NCBI GenBank assembly: GCA_009844425.1 | Contig: VYBN01000045.1 | Span: 1-64,000, forward strand | Source of the DNA: Gammaproteobacteria bacterium | Lineage (GTDB): Bacteria; Pseudomonadota; Gammaproteobacteria; Steroidobacterales; Foliamicaceae | Length of the DNA stretch: 64,000 bases | Direction: 5' to 3' | Notes under the pieces: generated by a model | Seen by the model: the letters and a program-made list of their open reading frames with translations, nothing else | Told to the model about the DNA's origin: nothing | The model's database searches: none | Part shown: positions 55,647-64,000 of the stretch, piece after piece | Layout: each line of letters starts with the position of its first letter | How positions within the stretch are numbered: the stretch's first letter is position 1 | Made by a program: the position numbers and the translations under genes

Positions 55647-57805
55647 TTCCCGCCTCCTTCCAGCAGCGCCAGCATGTCCGTTGCGGCGGCCGTAATGTTG
55701 GCGCCGGGCTCGAATATCAACGCCACCCCCGCGTCCTCCAGCAGCTTGCGGTCCTGCCTGGGAATGATCCCGCCGATCACCACCCGCACGTCCCCCGCTC
55801 CCTCGGCGCGCAGCGCCTCGATCATGCGCGGCGCCAGCTCCCGGTGCCCCGCCGCCTGCGAGGAAATGCCCACCAAGTGCACGTCGTTCTCGACCGCCTG
55901 GCGCGCGACCTCCTCGGGCGTCTGAAACAGCGGTCCGATGTCTACGTCAAAGCCCAGGTCGGCCAGCGCCGATGCGACGACCCGGGCGCCGCGGTCATGC
56001 CCGTCCTGGCCTAGCTTGGCCACGAGGATCCTGGGCCGGCGCCCTTCGCGTTTTCCGAACTCGGCCACCCGCTGCTGTAGGGCGGCGAATTCCTCATCGC
56101 CTTCGTAGGCCTGCGAATACACGCCGCTCACCGTCTGTGACACGGCACGGTGCCGGCCGAACACCTCTTCCATCGCGAGTGAGATCTCCCCGACGGTGGC
56201 GCGACGGCGGGTCGCTTCCAACGCAGGAGCAATGAGTTCGGTCCCTTCCCGCGAAGCGGCCTCCCGCAACTCTGCAAGCGCGCTCCGGCAGGCCTGCTCG
56301 TCGCGCTGCGAACGGACCTCGGCGATCCGCCGCAACTGGCTTTCCCGCACCTTGCGATTATCGATATCAAGCAGTTCAACCTCGGCTTCATCGGCAAGCT
56401 GGTACCGATTAACCCCCACCACCACGTCCTCGCCGCGCTCCATTCGCGCCTGGCGGCGCGCGGCCGCCTCCTCGATGCGCAGCTTGGGAACCCCGGCCTC
56501 GATCGCGCGCGTCATGCCGCCTAAGTCCTCCACTTCGCGGATCAGCTCGCGGGCTCCCGCAGCCAAGGAGGCGGTAAGGCTCTCCACATAGTACGAACCT
56601 CCCAGCGGGTCCGCAACGCGGGTCACGCCGGTTTCCTCGCGCAGGACGAGTTGCGTGTTGCGCGCGATATGCGCCGAATGGTCGCTCGGCAACGCCAGGG
56701 CCTCGTCGAAACTGTTGGTGTGCAGCGACTGCGTGCCGCCCAGCACCGCCGCCATCGCCTCGACCGTCGTGCGAATCACGTTGTTGTACGGGTCCTGGCT
56801 GGTCAGGCTTACGCCGGAAGTCTGACAGTGCGTACGCAGCATCAGCGAGCGGGGGTTGCCCGGGGCGAACCGCTCCTGCATCAGCTCCGCCCAAAGCAAC
56901 CGCGCGGCCCGCAACTTGGCCGCCTCCATGAAGAAGTTCATGCCGATGCCGAAGAAGAAGCTCAGCCTCGGAGCGAACTCGTCCACGTCGAGACCGGCGT
57001 TCAGGGCCGAGCGGACGTACTCGAGGCCGTCGGCCAGCGTATAGCCCAGTTCCTGAACCGCCGTGGCGCCCGCTTCCAGCATGTGGTACCCGGAAATCGA
57101 TATGGGATTGAAACGCGGCATGTTGCGGGCGCTGAAGGCGATGATGTCGCCCACGATCCGCATGGAGGGGTCCGGCGGATAGATGTAGGTATTGCGGACC
57201 ATGAACTCCTTGAGAATGTCGTTCTGCATGGTGCCCGAAAGGTCCTCAAGACGGGCTCCCTGCTCTTCCGCCGCCACGATGTACATGGCCATGACCGGCA
57301 GTACCGCCCCGTTCATGGTCATGGACACCGACATCTCCTTGAGCGAAATGCCGTCGAACAGGCGCTTCATGTCCTCGACGGTATCGATGGCCACCCCGGC
57401 CTTGCCCACATCGCCCAGCGCGCGCGGATGGTCCGAGTCGTAGCCGCGGTGCGTGGGCAGGTCGAAGGCGACGCTCAGGCCCGTCTGACCGGCGGCGATA
57501 TTGCGCCGGTAGAACGCATTGGATTCCTCGGCGGTGGAAAACCCCGCGTACTGGCGAACGGTCCAGGGCCGGCCGGCATACATGGTGGCGCGCGGCCCGC
57601 GCACGTACGGCGGCGCGCCGGGCAGGCTGCGGATATGTTGCAGGCCCTCAAGGTCCTTGATCGTGTACAGCGGCTTGACCGGGATCCCTTCCGGCGTGTC
57701 CCAGATCAGGCCCGCGGCGTCGGCGCCCTTGAGCTCCTTTTTGGCCCGGGCCGCCCAATCCGGCGGCAAATTGGAGAGTGATCCGTTCGCTTCGCCCTTT
57801 TTCAT
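55643..57805 (-). CDS. Methylmalonyl-CoA mutase (single-chain, B12-dependent)
   Basis: A 720-residue enzyme that interconverts (R)-methylmalonyl-CoA and succinyl-CoA. The TIM-barrel substrate domain contains [17 protein letters not shown] and the [11 protein letters not shown] block. The cobalamin domain at the end has the histidine ligand in [13 protein letters not shown] (His603) and VVIGGIIP. It is full-length for the ScpA/Sbm-like single-chain form. It heads a four-gene operon in which each junction overlaps by 4 bases, giving a complete propionyl-CoA to succinyl-CoA route. It is divergent from panE by 50 bases. Confidence 0.95.
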   Translation of the reverse strand: MKKGEANGSLSNLPPDWAARAKKELKGADAAGLIWDTPEGIPVKPLYTIKDLEGLQHIRSLPGAPPYVRGPRATMYAGRPWTVRQYAGFSTAEESNAFYRRNIAAGQTGLSVAFDLPTHRGYDSDHPRALGDVGKAGVAIDTVEDMKRLFDGISLKEMSVSMTMNGAVLPVMAMYIVAAEEQGARLEDLSGTMQNDILKEFMVRNTYIYPPDPSMRIVGDIIAFSARNMPRFNPISISGYHMLEAGATAVQELGYTLADGLEYVRSALNAGLDVDEFAPRLSFFFGIGMNFFMEAAKLRAARLLWAELMQERFAPGNPRSLMLRTHCQTSGVSLTSQDPYNNVIRTTVEAMAAVLGGTQSLHTNSFDEALALPSDHSAHIARNTQLVLREETGVTRVADPLGGSYYVESLTASLAAGARELIREVEDLGGMTRAIEAGVPKLRIEEAAARRQARMERGEDVVVGVNRYQLADEAEVELLDIDNRKVRESQLRRIAEVRSQRDEQACRSALAELREAASREGTELIAPALEATRRRATVGEISLAMEEVFGRHRAVSQTVSGVYSQAYEGDEEFAALQQRVAEFGKREGRRPRILVAKLGQDGHDRGARVVASALADLGFDVDIGPLFQTPEEVARQAVENDVHLVGISSQAAGHRELAPRMIEALRAEGAGDVRVVIGGIIPRQDRKLLEDAGVALIFEPGANITAAATDMLALLEGGGK

Positions 57806-57855
57806 CGGGAATTACGGAGTTTTGAATCTGCGGAAAAACGGGCAGTATAGCCCGC

Positions 57856-58803
57856 ATGCGCCTTGCAATCATCGGAGTGGGCGGCGTCGGCGGCAGCCTC
57901 GGAGCGGCTCTTTTGCACGCCGGCCACGATGTTCTGTTCATCGCCCGCGGCGACAACGCCCGGGCCCTTGCGGACCGCGGACTGACCGTGAAACACGAGC
58001 GTTCGCCCTTTCGCGCCGAGAGGATCAACGTGACCTCGAATCCCGATGGACAGGCTCCCGCCGAAGCGGTCCTGCTTTGCGTGAAACGCTACGACCTGAT
58101 CGACGCGATCGAGACTCATGCCGAATGGCTGGCTACCTGCGGCAGCGTCGTCACGCTGCAGAACGGGCTGGACGCGCAGGAAACCGCCGCGGCGCTGTTG
58201 CCCCCGGACAGGGTGTTGGGCGGGACCGTGCAGGTGGTCGCCAAGCTGCTGGAACCCGGCGTCATCCTGCGCGAAGGCGAAACGCTTGAGCTCAATCTCG
58301 CCGAACCCGCGGGCGGGGTGAGCGAACGGCTACGCAGCCTGGCGGACGCGCTGGCGCCGACGGGCATCGCGGCCGAAATTCACCGCAACATGAAAACCAT
58401 GCTGTGGCTCAAATTCCTGATGGTCGCGTGCTCAAGTTCGATCAACGTGGCCATGCGCAGCGGTTTCGATGCGATGGCCGACAATCCGGCCATGCCGTGG
58501 CTTCTGGAGATCGCCCTGCAGGAGGCGCTGGCCGTGGCGCGCACGCTTGAGGTTCCCCTGCCCGGCGGCATCGAGGCGCAGACCCGCGCCACGCTGCGAA
58601 ACGTGTTCGCTCACGGCGGCAAGGCCTCGCTGCTGACCGACCTCGAGCGCGGCCGCCCGCTGGAGATCGAGTGGCTGTCCGGCGCCATCCACCGCATGGG
58701 CGAGCAAACCGGCGTTCCCACCCCCCTCCACACCGCCATCTACAACGAGCTGCTCCCGCTTGCCAATGGCGTGACCTCCCCGCCGACTTGCCCGAAAGCC
58801 TGA
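57856..58803 (+). CDS. panE: 2-dehydropantoate 2-reductase (ketopantoate reductase family)
   Basis: 315 residues. The N-terminal Rossmann fold IGVGGVGGSLGAALLHAG, LCVKRYDL with its conserved lysine, and LQNGLDAQET fit the family. The C-terminal helical domain has the catalytic-lysine region MLWLKFLMVACSSSINV. It reduces ketopantoate with NADPH in pantothenate (CoA) synthesis; family members may use other keto acids. A second TATACT-like box in the 50-base gap could serve the divergent mutase operon. Confidence 0.88.
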   Translation: MRLAIIGVGGVGGSLGAALLHAGHDVLFIARGDNARALADRGLTVKHERSPFRAERINVTSNPDGQAPAEAVLLCVKRYDLIDAIETHAEWLATCGSVVTLQNGLDAQETAAALLPPDRVLGGTVQVVAKLLEPGVILREGETLELNLAEPAGGVSERLRSLADALAPTGIAAEIHRNMKTMLWLKFLMVACSSSINVAMRSGFDAMADNPAMPWLLEIALQEALAVARTLEVPLPGGIEAQTRATLRNVFAHGGKASLLTDLERGRPLEIEWLSGAIHRMGEQTGVPTPLHTAIYNELLPLANGVTSPPTCPKA

Positions 58804-58804
58804 A

Positions 58805-58999
58805 TCAGGACGCGATTGAGTGATCCTTTTCCGGAGTCGTATGGCGCGCAGGATAGGTCAAGTACTCGCGATTAGACCTTTTCTGACGGATCCGAATGTC
58901 CCGAAATATCGCTGCCACGTCATAGTTAAAGCGGGCGGCATACTCGTCTCGATTGGCCCAAACTTCCGAGATAATCGAATCAGGCTTTTTCTTGTGCAT
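58805..58999 (-). CDS. Small partner protein of the PIN gene (putative antitoxin)
   Basis: 64 residues, starting MHKKKPDSIISEVWANRDEYAARFNYDVAAIFRDIR. Short proteins of this look are regularly found overlapping PIN-domain genes. It starts 20 bases inside the end of the PIN gene, so here the putative antitoxin follows the toxin. It is convergent with panE, with one base between the stops. Confidence 0.65.
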   Translation of the reverse strand: MHKKKPDSIISEVWANRDEYAARFNYDVAAIFRDIRIRQKRSNREYLTYPARHTTPEKDHSIAS

Positions 59000-59477
59000 G
59001 ACCAGACTCCATCAGTTCGTTGGGCGTGCAAATCACCGGCGGTTCGTAACCCGCCCCACGGCAAACCTGCTCGATCCGGGATCGCATAGCCGCATTGGCA
59101 ATGTGCCGGAAGTTCCACGTTACCAGATAATCAACCCCATTCGTAACCGCAATGGCGATGTGAGCAGCATCCGCGGCGGCCTGCCGCGGCACGGCGCCTT
59201 GGTCCAGCAAACGCCTGGTGAGATACTCGGCATCTTCAGTTATGTCGAGTAGCTTTACCGGCTCAAGCGCCTTTAGCCTCCCCCGGGCTGCACGCTCATC
59301 GCCTGCCTCTGCCTCCGTTTTCACGAGTTCGGATGCGACAAGCTCAAATGCCGCAAAGGCTGTGCCCCACCATTCACGCGTAACTTCCTGGTAGGCCGTG
59401 ACGATCACGTCCCTGGGTTGCTTTGCCGTCAGATAACTGACGACAGATGTCTCTATGTACGCGACAGGCTTCGACAT
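58980..59477 (-). CDS. PIN-domain protein (putative toxin)
   Basis: 165 residues. The acidic PIN positions are visible in AYIETSVVSYLTA (Glu/Thr start typical of this group), FELVASELVKTEAEAG, and AADAAHIAIAVTNGVDYLVTWNFRHIAN. The latter is the C-terminal block of PIN families in which Asp-His and Trp-Asn-Phe replace the usual motif. The last 20 bases overlap the small partner gene. A Type IIG restriction gene begins divergently 88 bases upstream. Confidence 0.82.
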   Translation of the reverse strand: MSKPVAYIETSVVSYLTAKQPRDVIVTAYQEVTREWWGTAFAAFELVASELVKTEAEAGDERAARGRLKALEPVKLLDITEDAEYLTRRLLDQGAVPRQAAADAAHIAIAVTNGVDYLVTWNFRHIANAAMRSRIEQVCRGAGYEPPVICTPNELMESGHAQEKA

Positions 59478-59564
59478 TCCCGCCTCATCTTGTAGGCTAC
59501 GTTGCGGGTTACCAGACAGGCGGCCCGGACAGCGGTGATTATTCTACGGGGCCAGAAGAACACT

Positions 59565-62500
59565 ATGAGGGCAACTGCGCGCAATGCGCTCCGCACGTAC
59601 CGGCGCGAGGTATCGAGGACACGCGAATCGGGACATGGGACTGAGCACAGTTACCGGTCGGATCTGGGAACGCTCATCAACACGTTGGGGGATGGCGGAG
59701 TGCGGGCCATCAATGAGCCGACGCACGTGGACTGCGGTGCGCCGGATTTCATTGTTCATAATGACGGCGTCCCGATTGGTCATATCGAGTGCAAAGATAT
59801 CGGGACATCGCTCGACCGCGTTGAGGACAGCGAACAACTCCAGCGCTACCGGGCGGGTTTGCCGAACCTTATCCTTACGGACTATCTGGAATTCCGCTGG
59901 TACGTTGACGGCGAGAGACGACAGACGGCGTATGCGGGGCGCATCAAACCCACGGGAAAAATCGCTGGAAAAAAGGAAAGCGATGAGGCAGTCACCCAGT
60001 TGCTTGACGCTTTTCTTTTCGCCGATCCGCAACCGGTGGCGAGCGCCCGCGAACTCGCCCGGCAAATGGCCGCCAAAGCGCGCCTGCTGCGCGACGGCAT
60101 CGAACGAATCCTCGGCAAGGAAGGGCGCTCCGGACTCTTGGGCGAACTGCTGGTTGCCTATCGAAACGTATTGATCGCGGACTTGTCCGAAGAGGCCTTC
60201 GCCGACTTGCAGGCCCAGACGGCCGCCTACGGGCTGTTCGCGGCGCGATGCCTGCAGCAAGGGGGCAGTCAGCCGTTCACCCGCCAATCCGCTGTGTTTG
60301 CCGAAACGACCCCATTTCTCCGCGATGTATTCGGACGAATCGCCGGCCCTGGCATCGACCCTCAGATCGCCTGGATCGTGGACGACCTCGCCTTGCTGCT
60401 GGAAAGAACGGAAATGGAGCAGGTTTTGGCCGATTTTGGGCGGCGCACCCGGGGAGAAGATCCGGTGGTCCACTTCTACGAGGACTTTCTGGAAGCGTAC
60501 GACCCAGCGTTGCGCGAAGTTCGCGGGGTGTATTACACCCCGTGGCCCATCGTCTCCTATATCGTGCACAGCATAGACAAGCTGTTGCGCGACCGCTTCG
60601 ATCTCCCCGATGGTCTGGCCACAACCGAGGCAGCGCAAGGCGAGGGCCGTCCTGTAGTGATTCTCGACCCGGCGGCCGGCACCGGCGCTTTTCTGCGGGA
60701 AACCATTGCTCAGATCAGGAACACACTGGAGTCCAAGGGGCTTGGCGGAGCATGGCCCGACTATGTTCGCGACCACCTGCTGCCCCGCCTGTTCGGTTTC
60801 GAACTGCTGATGGCGCCCTATGTGATTTGCCATCTCAAACTCGCACTCGAACTTGGCGGACTGGAAGGCGGTTTCCACATGCCGTCGGGGCAGCGCCTGG
60901 GCGTGTTCCTAACCAATACGCTCGAAGAACCGCACGAGTCGACGACCGGTGCATTGTTCGCTCACGACATTGCTCGCGAAGCGGACAGCGCCAACGAAGT
61001 AAAGCGGGACAAGCCCGTTATGGTGATGCTCGGCAACCCACCGTACTCCGGCCACTCCGCCAACAAGGGCGCGTGGATTGTCGACTTGATCGACACTTAT
61101 AAGCAAGGATTCCCTGAACTGAAGAAACCTGGTCAGGCCAAATGGCTAAGCGACGACTACGTTAAATTCATCCGGTTTGCCCAGTGGCGAATCGAGAGAA
61201 CCGGCCAAGGCATCGTCGGCTTTATCACCAATCATGCTTACCTTGACAACCCTACATTCCGGGGCATGCGCCACAGCCTTTTGGAAACCTTTGACGCTAT
61301 CTTCGTGCTGAACTTACATGGCAACGCAAAGAAAAAGGAACGCGCTCCAGACGGCGGCAAGGACGAAAACGTGTTCGACATCCAGCAAGGTGTCGCCATA
61401 AGCCTTTTTGTCAAGCATGCGAATAACGACAAAGTCCCTGCACGTGTTTACCATTCCGGCCTCTGGGGCCAACGGCAAGAGGAAAGCGGCGGCGGCAAGG
61501 ACGTATGGCTGGCTTCCAACGATGTGGAGACCACAAAATGGGAAGAACTTGTGCCGAAGCCTCCTCGCTACCTGTTTGTGCCGCGCGACGAAACCAATGC
61601 CGAGGAGTATGAGAACGCATGGGCGATCCCAGAGATTTTCTCGCAAAATGGGAGACCAGCGCCTGGCATCGTAACGACGCATGACCAGTTCGCGATTTCA
61701 TGGTCCCCAGAAGAGGCGGCCGCTAAGGTGGAACGGTTGCTTGCTACGCAATCGGAAGAAGCGGCACGGCGACTGTGGCGTTTGTGCACACAAGATCAAT
61801 GGAAGTATGAGCGCGCCAAGCAGGAACTTGCGGATGGATCATGGAAGGATCAAATTCAATCAATTCTCTACCGCCCCTTCGATATGAGAACCACGGTACT
61901 TAATCGTAACGTGGCTGTGCATAGGCGTGAGCGTGTGATGCGCCACATGCAAAGTAGATCGAACTTGGCTCTTTCCACGACTAGATCCACCGAGATTGCC
62001 ACGGGCTGGGAGCACGCGTTTGTTGCACGAAGCCCCATTACGCATCACTCCGTTTCCGTAAAGGAAGTCAACTATCTTTTTCCGCTGTACGTGTGGCCCG
62101 AAGGCACGCCTGCCGAAATCGAAAGCAACCGCGTTCCGAACCTCGACCCCGCTTTCATTAAAGCAGTGTGCGAGGAAATTGGCATCGAGTATGCCGCCCA
62201 AAGCGCTGGCGATTTAACCGAGGTGTTCGGGCCGGAAGATGTCTTCCACTACATCTACGCTGTGCTCCATAGCCCGGAGTACCGTCAGCGTTACGCGGAC
62301 TTTCTCAAGTCCGACTTCCCCCGCATTCCGCTTACCGGCAACCGAGACCTGTTTGCCTCGCTGGTAAAACTGGGCCAGCGCGCAGCCGCGCTGCACCTGA
62401 TGGAAGCCGAAGGCGCGAATCCGCCTGCTTTCCCGCACACGGGAGGGAATCGGGTGGACAAACTGCGCTACGCGCCGCCTTCATCCCACGAGGAGCCGGG

Positions 62501-62738
62501 GCGTGTGTGGATCAACCGAGATCAGTGCTTCGAGGGCGTGGCAACGGCGACTTGGGAATTTACCATCGGCGGCTACCGTCCGGCGGAGAAATGGCTTAAG
62601 GACCGAAAGAACCGCGTGCTTTCATACAATGACATCACACACTACCGCCGCATCTGCGCCGCACTTGCGGAAACTCGCCAAATCATGCAGCGAATTGACC
62701 AGGAGATTGATTCGCACGGCGGCTGGCCGCTGCAATAG
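59565..62738 (+). CDS. Large fused restriction-modification enzyme (Type IIG / Type ISP-like, without helicase)
   Basis: 1057 residues from ATG 59565; the frame opens at 59502. The N-terminal nuclease is PD-(D/E)xK type: Asp61 (PDFIVHND), Glu75 and Lys77 (HIECKDIG). A helical linker (about 130-320) leads to the adenine methyltransferase: GVYYTPWPIVSYIVHSI, motif I ILDPAAGTGAFL, motif IV MLGNPPYSG. The remaining ~450 residues form a target-recognition and C-terminal domain resembling the end of LlaBIII-type ISP enzymes (LYVWPEG; FHYIYAVLHSPEYRQRYADFLK). No helicase motifs are present. A single polypeptide should both methylate and cut. Confidence 0.9.
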   Translation: MRATARNALRTYRREVSRTRESGHGTEHSYRSDLGTLINTLGDGGVRAINEPTHVDCGAPDFIVHNDGVPIGHIECKDIGTSLDRVEDSEQLQRYRAGLPNLILTDYLEFRWYVDGERRQTAYAGRIKPTGKIAGKKESDEAVTQLLDAFLFADPQPVASARELARQMAAKARLLRDGIERILGKEGRSGLLGELLVAYRNVLIADLSEEAFADLQAQTAAYGLFAARCLQQGGSQPFTRQSAVFAETTPFLRDVFGRIAGPGIDPQIAWIVDDLALLLERTEMEQVLADFGRRTRGEDPVVHFYEDFLEAYDPALREVRGVYYTPWPIVSYIVHSIDKLLRDRFDLPDGLATTEAAQGEGRPVVILDPAAGTGAFLRETIAQIRNTLESKGLGGAWPDYVRDHLLPRLFGFELLMAPYVICHLKLALELGGLEGGFHMPSGQRLGVFLTNTLEEPHESTTGALFAHDIAREADSANEVKRDKPVMVMLGNPPYSGHSANKGAWIVDLIDTYKQGFPELKKPGQAKWLSDDYVKFIRFAQWRIERTGQGIVGFITNHAYLDNPTFRGMRHSLLETFDAIFVLNLHGNAKKKERAPDGGKDENVFDIQQGVAISLFVKHANNDKVPARVYHSGLWGQRQEESGGGKDVWLASNDVETTKWEELVPKPPRYLFVPRDETNAEEYENAWAIPEIFSQNGRPAPGIVTTHDQFAISWSPEEAAAKVERLLATQSEEAARRLWRLCTQDQWKYERAKQELADGSWKDQIQSILYRPFDMRTTVLNRNVAVHRRERVMRHMQSRSNLALSTTRSTEIATGWEHAFVARSPITHHSVSVKEVNYLFPLYVWPEGTPAEIESNRVPNLDPAFIKAVCEEIGIEYAAQSAGDLTEVFGPEDVFHYIYAVLHSPEYRQRYADFLKSDFPRIPLTGNRDLFASLVKLGQRAAALHLMEAEGANPPAFPHTGGNRVDKLRYAPPSSHEEPGRVWINRDQCFEGVATATWEFTIGGYRPAEKWLKDRKNRVLSYNDITHYRRICAALAETRQIMQRIDQEIDSHGGWPLQ

Positions 62739-62756
62739 TCAGCGCTGGAGGATTCC

Positions 62757-62981
62757 ATGCTTATCAGACTGAAATCGAGGAACCGCGTGACTCTGCCGAA
62801 GGCGGTGACCGATGCGGTAGAGGCCACAGGCTATTTCGATGTCACGACAGAGAACGGCCGCATCGTGCTGACGCCCGTCCAGCTCAGCCGCGCCGACCGC
62901 GTGCGCGCAAGACTTGCCGAATCCGGGCTGGCGGAAAGCGATGTATGCGATGCAACCGCATGGGCCCGATCCGACGGATAA
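62757..62981 (+). CDS. AbrB/SpoVT-type DNA-binding protein (putative antitoxin)
   Basis: 74 residues. The swapped-hairpin AbrB start MLIRLKSRNRVTLPKAVTDAV is clear, with GRIVLTPV closing the fold. Such proteins are usually antitoxins of PIN or other toxins. Here no toxin gene follows before the HNH copy, so it is an orphan, or it regulates the restriction gene 18 bases upstream. A strong GGAGG lies 7 bases before the ATG. Confidence 0.75.
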   Translation: MLIRLKSRNRVTLPKAVTDAVEATGYFDVTTENGRIVLTPVQLSRADRVRARLAESGLAESDVCDATAWARSDG

Positions 62982-63018
62982 ACGGGCCGGAAAGACTCAG
63001 AAAAGTCCACATAAAATA

Positions 63019-63047
63019 TTGATTCTATTGATTATTCATGCTATAGT
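63019..63047 (+). promoter_or_regulatory. Promoter of HNH/DUF222 gene copy 2
   Basis: TTGATT (63019-63024), 17 bases, TATAGT (63042-63047), at the same distance from the ATG as in copy 1. About 48 bases before the ATG are nearly identical between copies. Confidence 0.65.
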
Positions 63048-63082
63048 TCCGATACTGTCAACGGACTGAAAGGAGCCTCGAA

Positions 63083-64000
63083 ATGGACCTTCACAGCAAT
63101 GCTTCCCACACCCCTGTTCGCGGCGCCGAACTTCGTTCCCACAACGCCTCCGATCCGATTCCAGGCAGTGATGCCTGGTTGGCCGAGCGGAAGCGCGAAG
63201 AGCAGACCCTCAACGCCCTGGAGACGCAGATTACCGAGCTGTGGGGAAACATCAACGCGGCCACCGCGCACTTCCTGGCTCTGCTGGCGGAGTTCGACCG
63301 CCGGGAGGGGTGGGCCCAGCACGGCGTGGCGAACTGCGCCCACTGGCTGAGCTGGCAATGCGGCATCGGCGCGGTGGCGGCGCGCCCGATGCACGGCGAT
63401 GTTTCCGCGGAAACATCCAGGGCGCAATCCGCACGTTGGCACCATCTTTGCAGGGCTCCCGAAAATGTTTCCGCGGAAACACCCACTCGGAGCGTGAGCC
63501 AGCGGCGCGCGGATGCGCTGGAGCATATTCTTGGGCGGTTTTTGGCCGGGAAGTGCTCGGCCGCAAGCGCTCACGAGGTGGTGGTGCATATTGCTCACGA
63601 CGCGTTGCGCGATGTGCCGGAGAGCAGCGGTGCGGAATTTGATAACGGCCGCAGCGTGGCCGTGGAGACGGCGCGGCGGCTGGGCTGCGACGGGGCATTG
63701 GTTGGGGTGGTCGAAGGCGCCAAGGGCGAACCGCTGGCCGTCGGGCGGCGGACCCGCGCCGTGCCGCCCGCCATCCGGCGGGCTTTGCGTGTGCGTGACG
63801 GTGGCTGCCGCTTTCCGGGCTGCGACCGTTCCCGCTTTACGCATGCCCATCACATCAAGCATTGGGCCGATGGCGGCGAGACCGCCCTGCACAACCTGGT
63901 CACCTTGTGTTCGTTTCATCATCGGCAGGTGCATGAAGGGGGCTTTGGCGTTCGCATGAACGAGGGCGAAATCGAGTTCACGCACCCGGACGGCCGGGTG
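63083..64000 (+). CDS. HNH endonuclease with DUF222, copy 2, internally deleted and cut by the window end
   Basis: 306 codons are open to the window edge with no stop. The first ~102 residues match copy 1 closely (MDLHSNASHTPVRGAELR...; WLSWQCGIGAVAAR). Then about 130 residues of the DUF222 domain are missing, replaced in frame by about 25 unrelated residues lying between two palindromes (63398-63417 and 63466-63481). From TRSVSQRRADALEH onward it again follows copy 1, including the HNH block (CRFPGCDRSRFTHAHHIKHW; FHHRQVHEGG). The loss of the core of DUF222 makes function doubtful, though the nuclease motif is intact. Confidence 0.85.
   Translation, partial: MDLHSNASHTPVRGAELRSHNASDPIPGSDAWLAERKREEQTLNALETQITELWGNINAATAHFLALLAEFDRREGWAQHGVANCAHWLSWQCGIGAVAARPMHGDVSAETSRAQSARWHHLCRAPENVSAETPTRSVSQRRADALEHILGRFLAGKCSAASAHEVVVHIAHDALRDVPESSGAEFDNGRSVAVETARRLGCDGALVGVVEGAKGEPLAVGRRTRAVPPAIRRALRVRDGGCRFPGCDRSRFTHAHHIKHWADGGETALHNLVTLCSFHHRQVHEGGFGVRMNEGEIEFTHPDGRV
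63398..63417. repeat. 20-bp perfect palindrome with TGTTTCCGCGGAAACA core (left edge of the deletion in HNH copy 2)
   Basis: Perfect over 20 bases. It encodes DVSAETS in the frame of the HNH gene. It has no counterpart at this position in copy 1. Confidence 0.85.
63466..63481. repeat. 16-bp perfect palindrome TGTTTCCGCGGAAACA (right edge of the deletion in HNH copy 2)
   Basis: Aligned with 33107-33122 of copy 1, which differs by one base. Homology with copy 1 resumes at this point. Confidence 0.85.

Noticed and set aside
57844-57849. TATACT on the minus strand as the -10 of the propionate operon
   Set aside because: No matching -35 at 16-18 bases; too weak to list as a promoter, although the position is suitable.
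63041-63985. A 314-codon minus-strand frame opposite the second HNH copy
   Set aside because: It mirrors the HNH gene. The same antisense frame exists opposite copy 1, and the plus-strand frame has promoter, ribosome-binding site and domain matches.

Overview
The window is GC-rich, densely coded bacterial DNA. It most likely comes from a gammaproteobacterium, probably an uncultured marine or host-associated one. That is inferred from the housekeeping order rpsT ... obg-rpmA-rplU ... ispB (in Pseudomonas and Escherichia these genes are neighbours, with ispB divergent from rplU), a TonB-dependent receptor, a Tat-exported quinoprotein subunit, and many restriction and toxin-antitoxin genes. No rRNA or CRISPR array was seen; there is one tRNA, Pro(CGG).

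Layout. 0-4 kb: the edge of an integrated element, with a short RadC-type protein, two tandem tyrosine integrases and a PIN-domain toxin. 4-25.7 kb: a metabolic region. It holds threonine degradation (tdh-kbl), an aspartate-racemase-like enzyme, an exported amidohydrolase, a GntR/FCD regulator and a GlcG/HbpS-like secreted protein. A TTQ amine dehydrogenase operon follows in mauBEDA order, ending in a cytochrome c-phosphotriesterase fusion. Next come a PQQ dehydrogenase with a C-terminal cytochrome, a TonB receptor, a UGSC-family pair, two divergent flavin-reductase-like proteins with putative PCP_red tails, and two medium-chain reductases. 25.7-28.5 kb: a VapC/Phd-type pair, an MFS transporter, an orphan antitoxin and rpsT.

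28.5-44 kb: defence genes interleaved with housekeeping genes. McrBC (mcrB broken by one in-frame TAA), an HNH/DUF222 protein and an adenine methyltransferase-nuclease pair lie between rpsT and obg. A prolyl oligopeptidase, a 5'-truncated IS1595-type transposase and an EcoRV-like restriction-modification system lie between rplU and ispB. 44-50.9 kb: ispB, tRNA-Pro, a SYLF protein, two rSAM/selenodomain-associated transferases, avtA, a FabD-like acyltransferase and a DUF423 protein. 50.9-57.8 kb: a propionyl-CoA to succinyl-CoA operon with every junction overlapping: mutase, pccB, pccA, and a MeaB-epimerase fusion. 57.8-64 kb: panE, a PIN toxin pair, a large Type IIG/ISP-like restriction enzyme, an AbrB-type protein and a second, internally deleted HNH/DUF222 copy that runs off the window.

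How it fits together (inference). The 4-25 kb block looks like a periplasmic quinoprotein system for amines and alcohols, fed through a TonB receptor and linked to amino-acid turnover. Candidate operator dyads of the CATACT/AGTATG type occur upstream of tdh, between the GlcG-like gene and mauB, and at the TonB receptor promoter. No mauG-like gene and no amicyanin or azurin gene is present, so the cytochrome domain fused to the phosphotriesterase-like enzyme is the most obvious local electron acceptor. The 28-44 and 58-63 kb stretches form a defence-rich zone containing four separate modification-dependent or restriction-modification systems. Two HNH/DUF222 genes, direct repeats 30.7 kb apart with the same promoter, bracket most of it.
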